Shown here one piece after another: positions 1-7,729 of a stretch of DNA of 64,000 nucleotides (its first letter is position 1; each line of letters starts with the position of its first letter). Position numbers and translations under genes: made by a program. The stretch covers positions 1 through 64,000 of the forward strand of contig NVXV01000002.1 of the NCBI GenBank assembly GCA_002734085.1, read 5' to 3'. The notes below the pieces were generated by a model. The model did no database searches, had not been told where the DNA came from, and was given only the letters and a program-made list of their open reading frames with translations. Source of the DNA: Fluviicola sp. Lineage in GTDB: Bacteria > Bacteroidota > Bacteroidia > Flavobacteriales_D > Crocinitomicaceae.

Positions 1-78
1 TATAAACTAAATCGCAGGTACTTTGGTGAGAAGGTTTTCGATAGATTAACGTTAGCCGTTGCTAAATCCTACTGGTAA
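1..78 (+). CDS. IS1595-family transposase, C-terminal end (partial)
   Basis: This is the 3' end of a transposase open at the left edge of the window. The reading frame encodes the same C-terminus (KLNRRYFGEKVFDRLTLAV then KSYW) as the complete transposase at 55808-56713. Because only 25 codons are visible, whether this copy is intact cannot be judged here. The sequence identity over the visible part suggests recent duplication of the element. Confidence 0.85.
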   Translation, partial: YKLNRRYFGEKVFDRLTLAVAKSYW

Positions 79-93
79 CATTTGGGGGAATCA
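1..93 (+). mobile_element. Right end of an IS1595-type element (second copy)
   Basis: The first 93 bases are identical to positions 56636-56728 of the complete IS copy further along. They hold the last 25 codons of the transposase (stop TAA at 76-78) and the terminal inverted repeat ending GGGGGAATCA. The rest of the element lies left of the window. The element ends about 10 bases before the stop codon of the convergent pseudouridine synthase gene, so it inserted just beyond that gene without visibly damaging it. Confidence 0.9.
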
Positions 94-102
94 AAAAAAA
101 AT

Positions 103-1026
103 TCATAAATTTTCTTTTTTCGTATTTATCCGATCTTTCCAGTTTTGTTCTCGATTTAAAAAAGATTCGAATTTATCATGTAAAGAAATATCAAACTTTA
201 ACAGCTCATCTGTTTTAGGATGTTCAAATGTTAACGATGTAGCTGTTAAAAACAAGCCTTTATGTTTTAAAATATTATCGGCTACTCCATATAACCTATC
301 ACCGACAATAGGAAAACCTAAACTTGATAAATGAATTCTAATTTGATGTTTCCTACCTGTTACGGGACTTAACTTAATAAGTGACACGAATTCGTTTTTA
401 ACTGAATCAACGACTCGCAGTGATTGATAAAGTGTTTTTGCCATTTTTGCCTGAACTACTGTGTTTATTTCACCCGAACCTTCAAGTTTCCCTTGAACAA
501 TAGCATGATAGCTTTTATGAATTTGTCTATTTTCAAACATTTCTCCTATTTTTATCCTTGAAGAATAAGTCTTTGCCACTATAACCAGCCCCGAAGTCTG
601 ACTATCTAAACGGTGCGTAGTTAAAGGAGTTGGAAGTTTATCTTTTGCTCTACTCGTCTTGAGATTTGGTTGTAGTGCATTTTGAAGTGTTTTAAACTTA
701 TTTCCAGAGACAATTAAACCTGCAGGCTTAACTACAATCGCTATCTCATCATCTTCAAAAATAACCTCAAGCTCTATTGGAAAAGTTTTATTTGAACTAA
801 CATTTAGTTGCAGCAACTCTATTTTGTCGTCGTTCTTAACATAATAAGCGCTACTGGCAAAGGCACCATTGAGGAGAATTTGTTTTCTTTTAAAGGCTTT
901 TTTAATTCCTTTTCGCGTTGAAATAATATCAAACTTACCCACTAAATAGTCATAAATCCTTGTTTTATCATCTGTGACTCCACTGACAATGTGTTTTTCA
1001 AGTACTATTTTGTTTTCCTCTTTCAT
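103..1026 (-). CDS. RluA-family RNA pseudouridine synthase
   Basis: The 307-residue product is expected to isomerise specific uridines to pseudouridine in rRNA or tRNA. The first ~75 residues resemble an S4 RNA-binding domain (STRKGIKKAFKRKQILLNG). The catalytic motif HRLDSQTSGLVIVAK carries the active-site aspartate at about residue 140, and a GRKHQIRIHL segment typical of RluA follows. Family members differ in target base, and the sequence does not tell which is modified here. A TAnnTTTG-type -7 element lies only about 8 bases upstream of the ATG. The gene converges on the IS fragment at the window start. Confidence 0.88.
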   Translation of the reverse strand: MKEENKIVLEKHIVSGVTDDKTRIYDYLVGKFDIISTRKGIKKAFKRKQILLNGAFASSAYYVKNDDKIELLQLNVSSNKTFPIELEVIFEDDEIAIVVKPAGLIVSGNKFKTLQNALQPNLKTSRAKDKLPTPLTTHRLDSQTSGLVIVAKTYSSRIKIGEMFENRQIHKSYHAIVQGKLEGSGEINTVVQAKMAKTLYQSLRVVDSVKNEFVSLIKLSPVTGRKHQIRIHLSSLGFPIVGDRLYGVADNILKHKGLFLTATSLTFEHPKTDELLKFDISLHDKFESFLNREQNWKDRINTKKENL

Positions 1027-1033
1027 TTCACCT

Positions 1034-1041
1034 CAAAAGTA
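1034..1041 (-). promoter_or_regulatory. Candidate -7 promoter element of the RluA-type gene
   Basis: Read on the minus strand this is TACTTTTG, which fits the Bacteroidota -7 consensus TAnnTTTG. It is close to the ATG at 1026, implying a very short leader. No convincing -33 TTG box was identified, so this is a motif match only. Confidence 0.4.
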
Positions 1042-1122
1042 ATTGAAGAAATATACTTCTGCACATCTATAGCGACTTTTCAACAAATTGATAAATTGAT
1101 TTTTATTAAATGAGAATACCGT

Positions 1123-1130
1123 TAACTTTG
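1123..1130 (+). promoter_or_regulatory. Candidate -7 promoter element of the flavin reductase gene
   Basis: TAACTTTG fits TAnnTTTG and sits 21 bases before the ATG at 1152. It falls inside the longest possible reading frame (ATG at 1110), which argues that translation begins at 1152 rather than 1110. Confidence 0.5.
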
Positions 1131-1151
1131 CAATTGAAAACAATAATTATA

Positions 1152-2048
1152 ATGTTAACGATCGATCCAAAAGAAATTCCGGTTCCAAAATTACATCATT
1201 ATTTGTTGGGTGCTGTAGGTCCTAGACCAATAGCATTTGCTTCTACAATTGATGAAAATGGCACACCTAATCTTGCGCCCTTCAGTTTTTTCAATGTGTT
1301 TAGTGCAAACCCTCCGATCATGGTTTTTTCTCCAGCAAGAAGTGGACGTACCAATACAACAAAAGACACGTATGAGAATGTGAAAAAAGTTCCTGAATGT
1401 GTTATAAACATTGTGAATTACGAAATCGTCGAACAAATGAGTTTAAGTTCTTCTCCCTATGAGAAAGACGTGAACGAATTTGTAAAAAGTGGATTAACTC
1501 CGATCAAATCAGATCTTGTAAAACCTTTTCGCGTTAAAGAATCACCCGTTCAGTTTGAATGTAAAGTTATTGAAGTAAAAGAGCTTGGTCAAGACGGGGG
1601 AGCAGGAAACTTAGTTATTTGTGAAGTAGTCAAAATTCACATCAATGAAGATGTGTTAGACGAAAATAAAATGATAGATCAACAAAAAATTGATTTAGTT
1701 GCTCGTATGGGTGGAAACTGGTATTGTAGAGCAGACAAAAACTCAATGTTTGAGGTTATGAAACCAATTATAACCATCGGAATTGGTTTCGATCAAATAC
1801 CTGCCGACATTAAAAATAGTACTATACTTTCTGGAAACGATTTGGGCAAACTCGGCGGAGTTCAAGAGCTTCCAAACGAGACGGAAGTTAATGAACACAA
1901 ATTGATTGAGTTATCAGATCTTTTTGTAACTTTAGAAGACGAACCTGCAAAATTAGAGCAGGAATTACATAAATTAGCAAAAACGCTTTTAGCAGAAGAC
2001 AAGGTTGAAGAAGCTTGGAAAACGCTTTTGGCATTTAATAATCAATAA
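1152..2048 (+). CDS. Flavin reductase family protein (FMN-binding split barrel)
   Basis: The product (298 residues from the chosen start MLTIDPKEIPV) matches the DIM6/NTAB flavin reductase-like family. Conserved stretches are GAVGPRPIAFASTIDENG near the N-terminus, NLAPFSFFNVFSANPP, and SSPYEKDVNEF, which in the family line an FMN pocket. The C-terminal ~100 residues are an extension of unknown role with a helical, acidic tail. Such proteins reduce flavins with NAD(P)H or act as flavin-dependent oxidoreductase subunits; the substrate cannot be deduced. An upstream ATG at 1110 is disfavoured because it precedes a promoter-like element. Confidence 0.85.
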   Translation: MLTIDPKEIPVPKLHHYLLGAVGPRPIAFASTIDENGTPNLAPFSFFNVFSANPPIMVFSPARSGRTNTTKDTYENVKKVPECVINIVNYEIVEQMSLSSSPYEKDVNEFVKSGLTPIKSDLVKPFRVKESPVQFECKVIEVKELGQDGGAGNLVICEVVKIHINEDVLDENKMIDQQKIDLVARMGGNWYCRADKNSMFEVMKPIITIGIGFDQIPADIKNSTILSGNDLGKLGGVQELPNETEVNEHKLIELSDLFVTLEDEPAKLEQELHKLAKTLLAEDKVEEAWKTLLAFNNQ

Positions 2049-2062
2049 AAAACAACAACAAT

Positions 2063-2437
2063 ATGTTTACCATTTCTGGAATTCTTAAAGTAAAAAATGA
2101 CACGCAAGTCATCTCTGACAAATTCAAAAAAAGAGAATTTGTTGTTACAGATGCATCTGGGAACTACCCACAAGATATTTTATTTCAATTGACACAAGAT
2201 CGTACAGATTTATTAGAAGAAATGAATGTGAATGATGTAGTGAATGTTACTTTCAATATTCGTGGTCGTGAATGGACAAGTCCAAAAGGAGAAGTGAAAT
2301 ACTTCAACTCATTAGACGTTTGGAAAATTGAAAAATCTCAAGGTGGTGGAAACCCAACTCCTCCAGATATTGAACCGGCTTCATCTGACAACGCTGAAAC
2401 ATTAGTTGAAGAAGGTGACGATGATTTACCTTTCTAA
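2063..2437 (+). CDS. DUF3127 OB-fold-like protein with SSB-like C-terminal tip
   Basis: The 124-residue product matches DUF3127, a Bacteroidota family of unknown function. Residues 1-90 look like a compact beta barrel (ISGILKVKNDTQVISDKFKKREFVV, then NVTFNIRGREW). A low-complexity Pro/Gly/Ser/Glu linker follows and the protein ends in EEGDDDLPF. That tip is the form used by bacterial single-stranded DNA-binding proteins to recruit repair and replication partners. The domain plan (small barrel, flexible linker, acidic tip) therefore imitates SSB; the functional link is inference. It starts 14 bases after the flavin reductase gene and may share its transcript, which ends at the strong palindrome immediately downstream. 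Confidence 0.8.
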   Translation: MFTISGILKVKNDTQVISDKFKKREFVVTDASGNYPQDILFQLTQDRTDLLEEMNVNDVVNVTFNIRGREWTSPKGEVKYFNSLDVWKIEKSQGGGNPTPPDIEPASSDNAETLVEEGDDDLPF

Positions 2438-2447
2438 AAAAAAAACA

Positions 2448-2489
2448 GTTTCCTGTAAGGGCGTACGGCCGTACGCCCTTACAGGAAAC
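2448..2489. terminator. Bidirectional terminator, perfect 42-base palindrome
   Basis: The 21-base arms are perfectly complementary with the centre between 2468 and 2469 (centre GTACGGCCGTAC). A run of A precedes it (2436-2445) and a run of T follows (2492-2498), so it can terminate transcripts from both sides. It sits between the convergent DUF3127 gene and the NamZ-type gene, as expected for a shared terminator. Confidence 0.85.
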
Positions 2490-2506
2490 CGTTTTTTTAT
2501 ACCTAA

Positions 2507-3745
2507 TCAATCATAAATCAAGTATTTCTTGCGTATCAAGCGAAATGCTTTTAAGTCATCTTCCCATGAAGCCCTGATTTCTGATTCACTTAATCCTTTT
2601 TCAATTTGCTTTCTTAGCTCATTGGTTCCTGCCAACAAATCAAACCATCCATTCTTTGTTATAAAAAAGTCATTTCGATCTACATCATTATATGATTCTA
2701 TTAGCCATTCAAGATTTAGTTTACCATTTTCTATATTGATTTCAGATAAATCTTTTCCAAAGCATTTTTTATCTTCGAGTTTTGGATGCTTAGCTCCATA
2801 GCTTGGTTTAGGCGTAAATTCAAAATTATATTTATCAGGGTATTTATCTAAATCTGGATGTCCAAATACTTCAAACGGAGTTTCTGTTCCGCGTCCGACA
2901 CTCATTATTGTACCTTCAAACAAACATAGACTTGGGTACAGTGCAATCGATTGATCACTTCTCAGATTGGGAGAAGGTGCAATTGGGAGTGAATATGTTG
3001 AATCATGAGTGTAATTTTCACAGGTCACAATCTCTAATTCACAAACTAATTCATTCTTTAGCCACTTTTCACCGTTGATCATTTTGCCGTATTCTCCAAT
3101 TGTCATTCCGTGAATAACTGGTATTGGATGCATTCCCACAAAAGATTCGTATCCTGACTTTCTTACAGGACCGTCTATTGACTGTCCGTTTGGATTCGGA
3201 CGATCTAATATAATGACTTTTTTATTCGACTCTGCACATGCCTCCATTACATAGTGTAAAGTTGAGATATAGGTATAGAAACGAGCTCCGACATCCTGAA
3301 CGTCGAAAATCACAATATCTATTCCTTCCAACTGATTTTTGGTAGGCTTTCTATTTGAACCGTAAAGAGAAAACAATGGAAGCCCAGTTTTTTGATCTTC
3401 TTTTGAATTTACTTTTTCCCCCGCGTCTGCGTCTCCACGAAAACCATGTTCTGGCGAGAAAACGGCTTTTACATCTACATTCAAAGCAATTAAAGTATCC
3501 ACTAGATGCGTATCTCCCACTCTACTCGTTTGGTTTGCAACAATTGCCACAGATTTCCCTTCGATTAATTCGAGTATTTCATTTATTTTTTCTGCGCCAA
3601 CACTTATTTGTACCGCAACTTCTTCACCGCTAGTATCAATTATTGAATCTGAATGAGTCGTATTAAAATCCAATTCTCTATTTTCTTCTGAACTTTGACA
3701 AGAAAGAAGGAAAAACAGAAAAAAACTTTTTAGGCAAAGACGCAT
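2507..3745 (-). CDS. namZ: NamZ-type exo-beta-N-acetylmuramidase (DUF1343), lipoprotein
   Basis: The 412-residue product begins MRLCLKSFFLFFLLSCQSS, a lipoprotein signal with lipobox LLSC, so it should be anchored in the envelope. The body matches DUF1343: VAIVANQTSRVG, FSPEHGFRGDADAGE, FDVQDVGARFYTYISTL and ILDRPNPNG. Characterised members (NamZ) remove terminal MurNAc from peptidoglycan fragments, suggesting a role in cell-wall recycling or scavenging. I chose the ATG giving MRLC, five codons inside the longest frame, because it starts a clean signal peptide. Activity on this substrate is inferred from the family. Confidence 0.82.
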   Translation of the reverse strand: MRLCLKSFFLFFLLSCQSSEENRELDFNTTHSDSIIDTSGEEVAVQISVGAEKINEILELIEGKSVAIVANQTSRVGDTHLVDTLIALNVDVKAVFSPEHGFRGDADAGEKVNSKEDQKTGLPLFSLYGSNRKPTKNQLEGIDIVIFDVQDVGARFYTYISTLHYVMEACAESNKKVIILDRPNPNGQSIDGPVRKSGYESFVGMHPIPVIHGMTIGEYGKMINGEKWLKNELVCELEIVTCENYTHDSTYSLPIAPSPNLRSDQSIALYPSLCLFEGTIMSVGRGTETPFEVFGHPDLDKYPDKYNFEFTPKPSYGAKHPKLEDKKCFGKDLSEINIENGKLNLEWLIESYNDVDRNDFFITKNGWFDLLAGTNELRKQIEKGLSESEIRASWEDDLKAFRLIRKKYLIYD

Positions 3746-3882
3746 TGTGTACATTAGCAAGCATTTTTAATTATACCGATTGTTATTTTAAATATCGTAT
3801 TAACATTCTCCTTAAAATATACATCGGCATAATACTTTAAGTAAACATCTGTGCAATATTAAGTGGTTAAAAAGGTATCATT

Positions 3883-5583
3883 GTGAGCAAAGAATATTTC
3901 ATAGCACGAAAAATATACAAAGGGAATAGCGAAGATAAGAAAGTTTCCCAACCTATCATTCGAATTTCGAAGGTTAGTATCGTTCTAGCTATGATAATAA
4001 ATATCATCACAATTGCTGTTGTAACTGGTTTTCAAAACCAAGTAAAAGACAAAGTGACTGGTTTTGGTTCACATGCCACTATAATGAAAGCTGGAGAATC
4101 ATCTACATTTGAATCATCTCCTATTCTCTATAGTGATTCATTGGTTGAAAAAGTCAAGTCCATTTCGAATATTAAAGCCATTCAAAAATTCGCTTACAAA
4201 CCAGCCTTACTTCAATCCGAGCCTGATACGAATTGGTATAAAGTTAAGAGTATAGATACCTTTCAAGTCCAACAGGAGATTCATGGAGTCGTTGTGAAAG
4301 GAGTTGGAGCTGATTTTAATTGGAATTTTTTTAAAAAGCACTTAAAATCAGGAAGAATACCAAATGTAAAAGATGAAGAACCAAAGTCGGAAATAATTAT
4401 TTCATCCAGAATTGCGAGGGATCTAAAACTTGAGGTCGGAGAAAAAGTAAGTACATTTTTCGTTAAATCAACTCCCGTAAAATTAAAATATGAAGTAGTT
4501 GGAATATTTGAAACTGGTCTGGAAGAATTCGATCGGCAAATTGTTTTAGGTGATATTAGAAGTGTTCAAAAACTAAATGACTGGGGAATTCAATCTTCCA
4601 TTCGCGTAGCTGATACTGTTTCAAAATACGGAAACCTTGTTATTTATGCTGATGCACGAGGTGGAAATGGTAACTACCGATACGACTGGGGTGAAGGGTA
4701 TGAGAACTCCAAAGGATTTGTTTACTGTCCTAGAAAAGATACGACAATTCGCTTAATCACTTCTGATTACTGGATGTTTATTGACGGTAAAGGAGAGAAC
4801 AATGCAATCCCAGATACTTCTTATTTAAAAATTTCAGTTTCAGGAAATAAATATTTAAGCTGCTATCCGTCAAAAATAGAAATGGGTGAAATTCAGAGAA
4901 ATTATCTCAATGAATCTGGGACAAAGTTTTCTATTGACATTAAAGGAGGTAAAACGATTACGTTTGAATACATTGATGGAGAAGGTAGCCACATGAAATA
5001 TATTGGTGGATATGAAATATTAGTTGATGATTTCCAATCGCTAAATAAAATTACAGACAAACTAAAACGGGCAATCTATTTTCAAGACAACGACAATAGA
5101 GCTGAGCTACGCGTTAGGACAATAATTGAAGATGAAGGAGAAATCTTTTTATGGTTAGACTTTTTAGATCTAAATGTAATTATCATTCTCGTATTGATGA
5201 TTCTAGTGAGTACTATCAATATGGGGTCGGGATTACTTGTACTTATAATTACAAAAACACAGCTCATTGGACTACTAAAAGCCGTAGGTGCGACCAACTG
5301 GACAATTCGAAAAATATTTCTTCATCAAGCTATCTTTATTATAGTGAAAGGAATGATCATTGGAAATATTATTGGTATTGGAATTTGTTTACTTCAAAAA
5401 TATTTCACTTTAATTCCACTTAATCCTGAAGTCTACTACTTGAATGCCGTACCAATCGAGCTCAATTTTTGGTATATTCTATTCTTGAACTTGGGTACTT
5501 TAGCGCTATGTACAGCTGTATTAATTATTCCTTCATACGTAGTCACTAAAATTTCTCCGATTAAAGCGTTAAAGTTTGATTAA
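3883..5583 (+). CDS. FtsX/LolC-type ABC transporter permease with enlarged periplasmic domain
   Basis: The 566-residue membrane protein starts at a GTG. It has one helix near residues 27-50, a long extracytoplasmic region, then three helices at about 430-455, 480-505 and 525-551, the FtsX/MacB/LolC topology. The stretch STINMGSGLLVLIITKTQLIG and LKAVGATNWTIRKIF is the family's coupling segment to the ATPase. Known LolC/E proteins extract lipoproteins and are about 400 residues; here roughly 130 extra residues (about 245-400) are inserted in the periplasmic domain. No ATPase gene is adjacent. Substrate unknown; lipoprotein release is the best guess from family. Confidence 0.75.
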   Translation: MSKEYFIARKIYKGNSEDKKVSQPIIRISKVSIVLAMIINIITIAVVTGFQNQVKDKVTGFGSHATIMKAGESSTFESSPILYSDSLVEKVKSISNIKAIQKFAYKPALLQSEPDTNWYKVKSIDTFQVQQEIHGVVVKGVGADFNWNFFKKHLKSGRIPNVKDEEPKSEIIISSRIARDLKLEVGEKVSTFFVKSTPVKLKYEVVGIFETGLEEFDRQIVLGDIRSVQKLNDWGIQSSIRVADTVSKYGNLVIYADARGGNGNYRYDWGEGYENSKGFVYCPRKDTTIRLITSDYWMFIDGKGENNAIPDTSYLKISVSGNKYLSCYPSKIEMGEIQRNYLNESGTKFSIDIKGGKTITFEYIDGEGSHMKYIGGYEILVDDFQSLNKITDKLKRAIYFQDNDNRAELRVRTIIEDEGEIFLWLDFLDLNVIIILVLMILVSTINMGSGLLVLIITKTQLIGLLKAVGATNWTIRKIFLHQAIFIIVKGMIIGNIIGIGICLLQKYFTLIPLNPEVYYLNAVPIELNFWYILFLNLGTLALCTAVLIIPSYVVTKISPIKALKFD

Positions 5584-5648
5584 TTCCGAAATCTAAAACA
5601 AAAAATTATTCTTTTCCACTTCGAACAAATCAATTCGTTGAACGTTTG

Positions 5649-5656
5649 TATCTTTG
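5649..5656 (+). promoter_or_regulatory. Candidate -7 promoter element of the PTPS-folE pair
   Basis: TATCTTTG fits TAnnTTTG. It overlaps a possible TTG start at 5654, which supports the later TTG at 5675 as the true start of the downstream gene. Confidence 0.55.
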
Positions 5657-5674
5657 TGGTTAAATTTTTTCAGA

Positions 5675-6106
5675 TTGAAAACAGTTTATATTACGCGTAG
5701 AGAACATTTTAATGCAGCCCACAAATTGTGGAGACCTGATTGGAGTGAAGAAAAGAATGACGAAGTATTTGGTAAGTGCAGCAATAAGAACTGGCACGGA
5801 CATAACTTTTACATTTTCGTAACGGTGAAAGGAAAACCTTCTGACGATACGGGGTTTGTGATTAATCTTAAAGATTTAAGTAAAATCATGAAAGAGCATG
5901 TTGTAGAAGCTCTGGATCATAAAAACCTCAACTTAGACGTCCCTTTCATGGCTGGAATTTTAGCTTCAACTGAGAATTTGGCCATTAAGATATGGGAACA
6001 AATTGAAGAACCAATTAAAGAAGCTGGTGGTGAGTTGGTTAAAATAAAACTCGAAGAAACTGAAAATAATTATGTCGAATACTTTGGTGGAAATGAACCA
6101 TTTTAG
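5675..6106 (+). CDS. 6-pyruvoyl-tetrahydropterin synthase / QueD family protein
   Basis: The product (143 residues from [22 protein letters not shown]) matches the PTPS/QueD fold. Zinc ligands are visible as HFNAAH and WHGHNF, and the cysteine in [11 protein letters not shown] occupies the catalytic position, with the spacing seen in PTPS-type enzymes. ALDHKNLN and the C-terminal [11 protein letters not shown] complete the family pattern. It converts dihydroneopterin triphosphate either to 6-pyruvoyl-tetrahydropterin or to 6-carboxy-tetrahydropterin (queuosine path); the sequence does not decide. It lies 17 bases before folE, which makes its substrate, so the two form a pterin unit. Confidence 0.87.
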   Translation: MKTVYITRREHFNAAHKLWRPDWSEEKNDEVFGKCSNKNWHGHNFYIFVTVKGKPSDDTGFVINLKDLSKIMKEHVVEALDHKNLNLDVPFMAGILASTENLAIKIWEQIEEPIKEAGGELVKIKLEETENNYVEYFGGNEPF

Positions 6107-6123
6107 TTAAAAACAAAAAGATT

Positions 6124-6717
6124 TTGGAAGAAAATTTTAAATATAACGAAGAGATTACGGATCGTCTGAAAGACATATATAAAGATGTAATTAAAGATTT
6201 GGGTGAAGATCCAGAAAGAGAGGGGTTACTTAAAACACCTGAGCGCGTTGCCAAAGCAATGCAGTTTTTAACCAAAGGTTATAAACAAAATCCTGACGAA
6301 ATTTTAAAAAGTGCTTTATTTCAAGAAGATTATTCGGAGATGGTAATCGTAAAAGACATTGAAGTATATTCTCAATGTGAACATCATATGTTGCCTTTCT
6401 TTGGTAAAGCACATGTTGCATACATTCCAAATGGCACAATTGTAGGGTTGAGTAAAATCCCAAGGGTTGTTGATGCTTATGCACGAAGATTGCAGGTACA
6501 AGAACGATTAACATTGGAAATACGCGATTGTATTCAAAGAACTATTAATCCAAAAGGAGTTGCTGTTGTGCTTGAGTGCAATCATATGTGCATGCAAATG
6601 CGAGGCGTTGAAAAACAAAATTCATCTACAACCTCATCTGCGTTTACTGGGTTATTCTTAAGAAATGATAGTACTCGTAAAGAGTTTATTGATTTAATTC
6701 AGGCTAAACTGCATTAA
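6124..6717 (+). CDS. folE: GTP cyclohydrolase I
   Basis: FolE converts GTP to 7,8-dihydroneopterin triphosphate, the first step of folate, pterin and queuosine synthesis. The 197-residue protein has the normal length and motifs: [34 protein letters not shown] with the zinc-binding Cys and His, [20 protein letters not shown], and [12 protein letters not shown] supplying the second zinc cysteine. The likely start is TTG at 6124, directly after the PTPS gene, indicating translation from one transcript. The encoded enzyme is complete and standard. Confidence 0.95.
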   Translation: MEENFKYNEEITDRLKDIYKDVIKDLGEDPEREGLLKTPERVAKAMQFLTKGYKQNPDEILKSALFQEDYSEMVIVKDIEVYSQCEHHMLPFFGKAHVAYIPNGTIVGLSKIPRVVDAYARRLQVQERLTLEIRDCIQRTINPKGVAVVLECNHMCMQMRGVEKQNSSTTSSAFTGLFLRNDSTRKEFIDLIQAKLH

Positions 6718-6843
6718 ATTTTGGAGTTTCCAAGCTAGTTTTCCATCAATTATATCAGAATTGATTTTTTCTTGATTCGAGAATGAAGAGTCCAATTACA
6801 GTCATATAGAATTAATTATTTTCCTCCCTTTTTTCAGTTTTAG

Positions 6844-7053
6844 GTGGTGGATAAAAATGGACGTGCTCTATCTTACTTGCTTGAGACCAATAAAATATTG
6901 GAAAAGGAGGGTACCCTAGAGCAGCAAACAAGAGCAACCATTTCTCTGGGAGAATTGTATCGTAAGATTGGTAAAAAGGAGTCTGTAATACAAGTCCTTC
7001 GCAAGACATTGCCTAAAACTCAAATCCTTTCTTTACATATACTAATCAGATAA
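6844..7053 (+). pseudogene. TPR-like gene fragment
   Basis: The frame encodes ALSYLLETNKILEKEGTLEQ and ISLGELYRKIGKKESVIQVL, which look like two degenerate tetratricopeptide helices pairs as found in TPR proteins or TPR sensor kinases. There is no convincing start, the rest of such a protein is missing, and the frame runs straight into an out-of-frame LamG remnant. I treat it as a relic rather than a gene; confidence is low because the fragment is short. Confidence 0.35.
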
Positions 7054-7560
7054 CAATTGAAGCTTGGGTATATTCTCCAGATGGGTCTTTTCCATGGGTC
7101 AATCAAGGTGAAAGCGAATAGTTCTAAGACAACAAATGTTTGGATGTGGGAAGGCAATGCAGGTATATTTTATTAACGATGCGCAAACCTGGAAAAGCTT
7201 ATCATTCCCAACCTTAGGGGCTGAATGGGCGCATATTGCTACAGTTGCAGATGCGAATGGAATGTATATTTATTATGATGGTCAGCTGGTTGCTGACAAT
7301 GCAGATGGTGCTACGACTATTTTAGATAACGCGGGATCTCTATTGGATCTTGGACAAGATATAAGGTATCCCTCTGAGACATTAAATCGAAACTCTAATT
7401 CTTCATTTGACAATTTCCATGTATGGAGTTCTGCTAGAACAGCAGCAGAAAACCAAAATAATCTAGAGAATTGTATGACTGGAACAGAAACAGGACTAGA
7501 GTTATATATAGAATTCTCAGAGGGAACGGAAACACAAATTAGTTCAGTTCTAGGTTAATA
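7020..7560 (+). pseudogene. Decayed LamG-type secreted protein gene
   Basis: Three frames must be joined to read one laminin-G-like domain. 7020-7121 encodes FTYTNQITIEAWVYSPDGS and WVNQGESE before a stop. 7117-7176 continues with NSSKTTNVWMWEGNAGIFY. 7136-7558 completes it with WAHIATVADANGMYIYYDGQ, FDNFHVWSSARTAAENQNN and LELYIEFSEGTE. The order and content fit a LamG domain of Bacteroidota surface proteins, so at least two frameshifts have broken the gene. Signal peptide and sorting domain are absent. The neighbouring TPR fragment suggests several pieces were lost or joined here. Confidence 0.75.
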
Positions 7561-7729
7561 CACGACAATAGTGAATGCTTCAACAAAATTAACTAACGGT
7601 ACCTCCATTAGAAATAATAGTAAATACAAACTACTAACTAATTAATACTAAAATATAATTCGAATAATCAAAATATTTATCATTTTTTTCTACTTTTACA
7701 ACCACTAACACATACACAATTAAATATTT

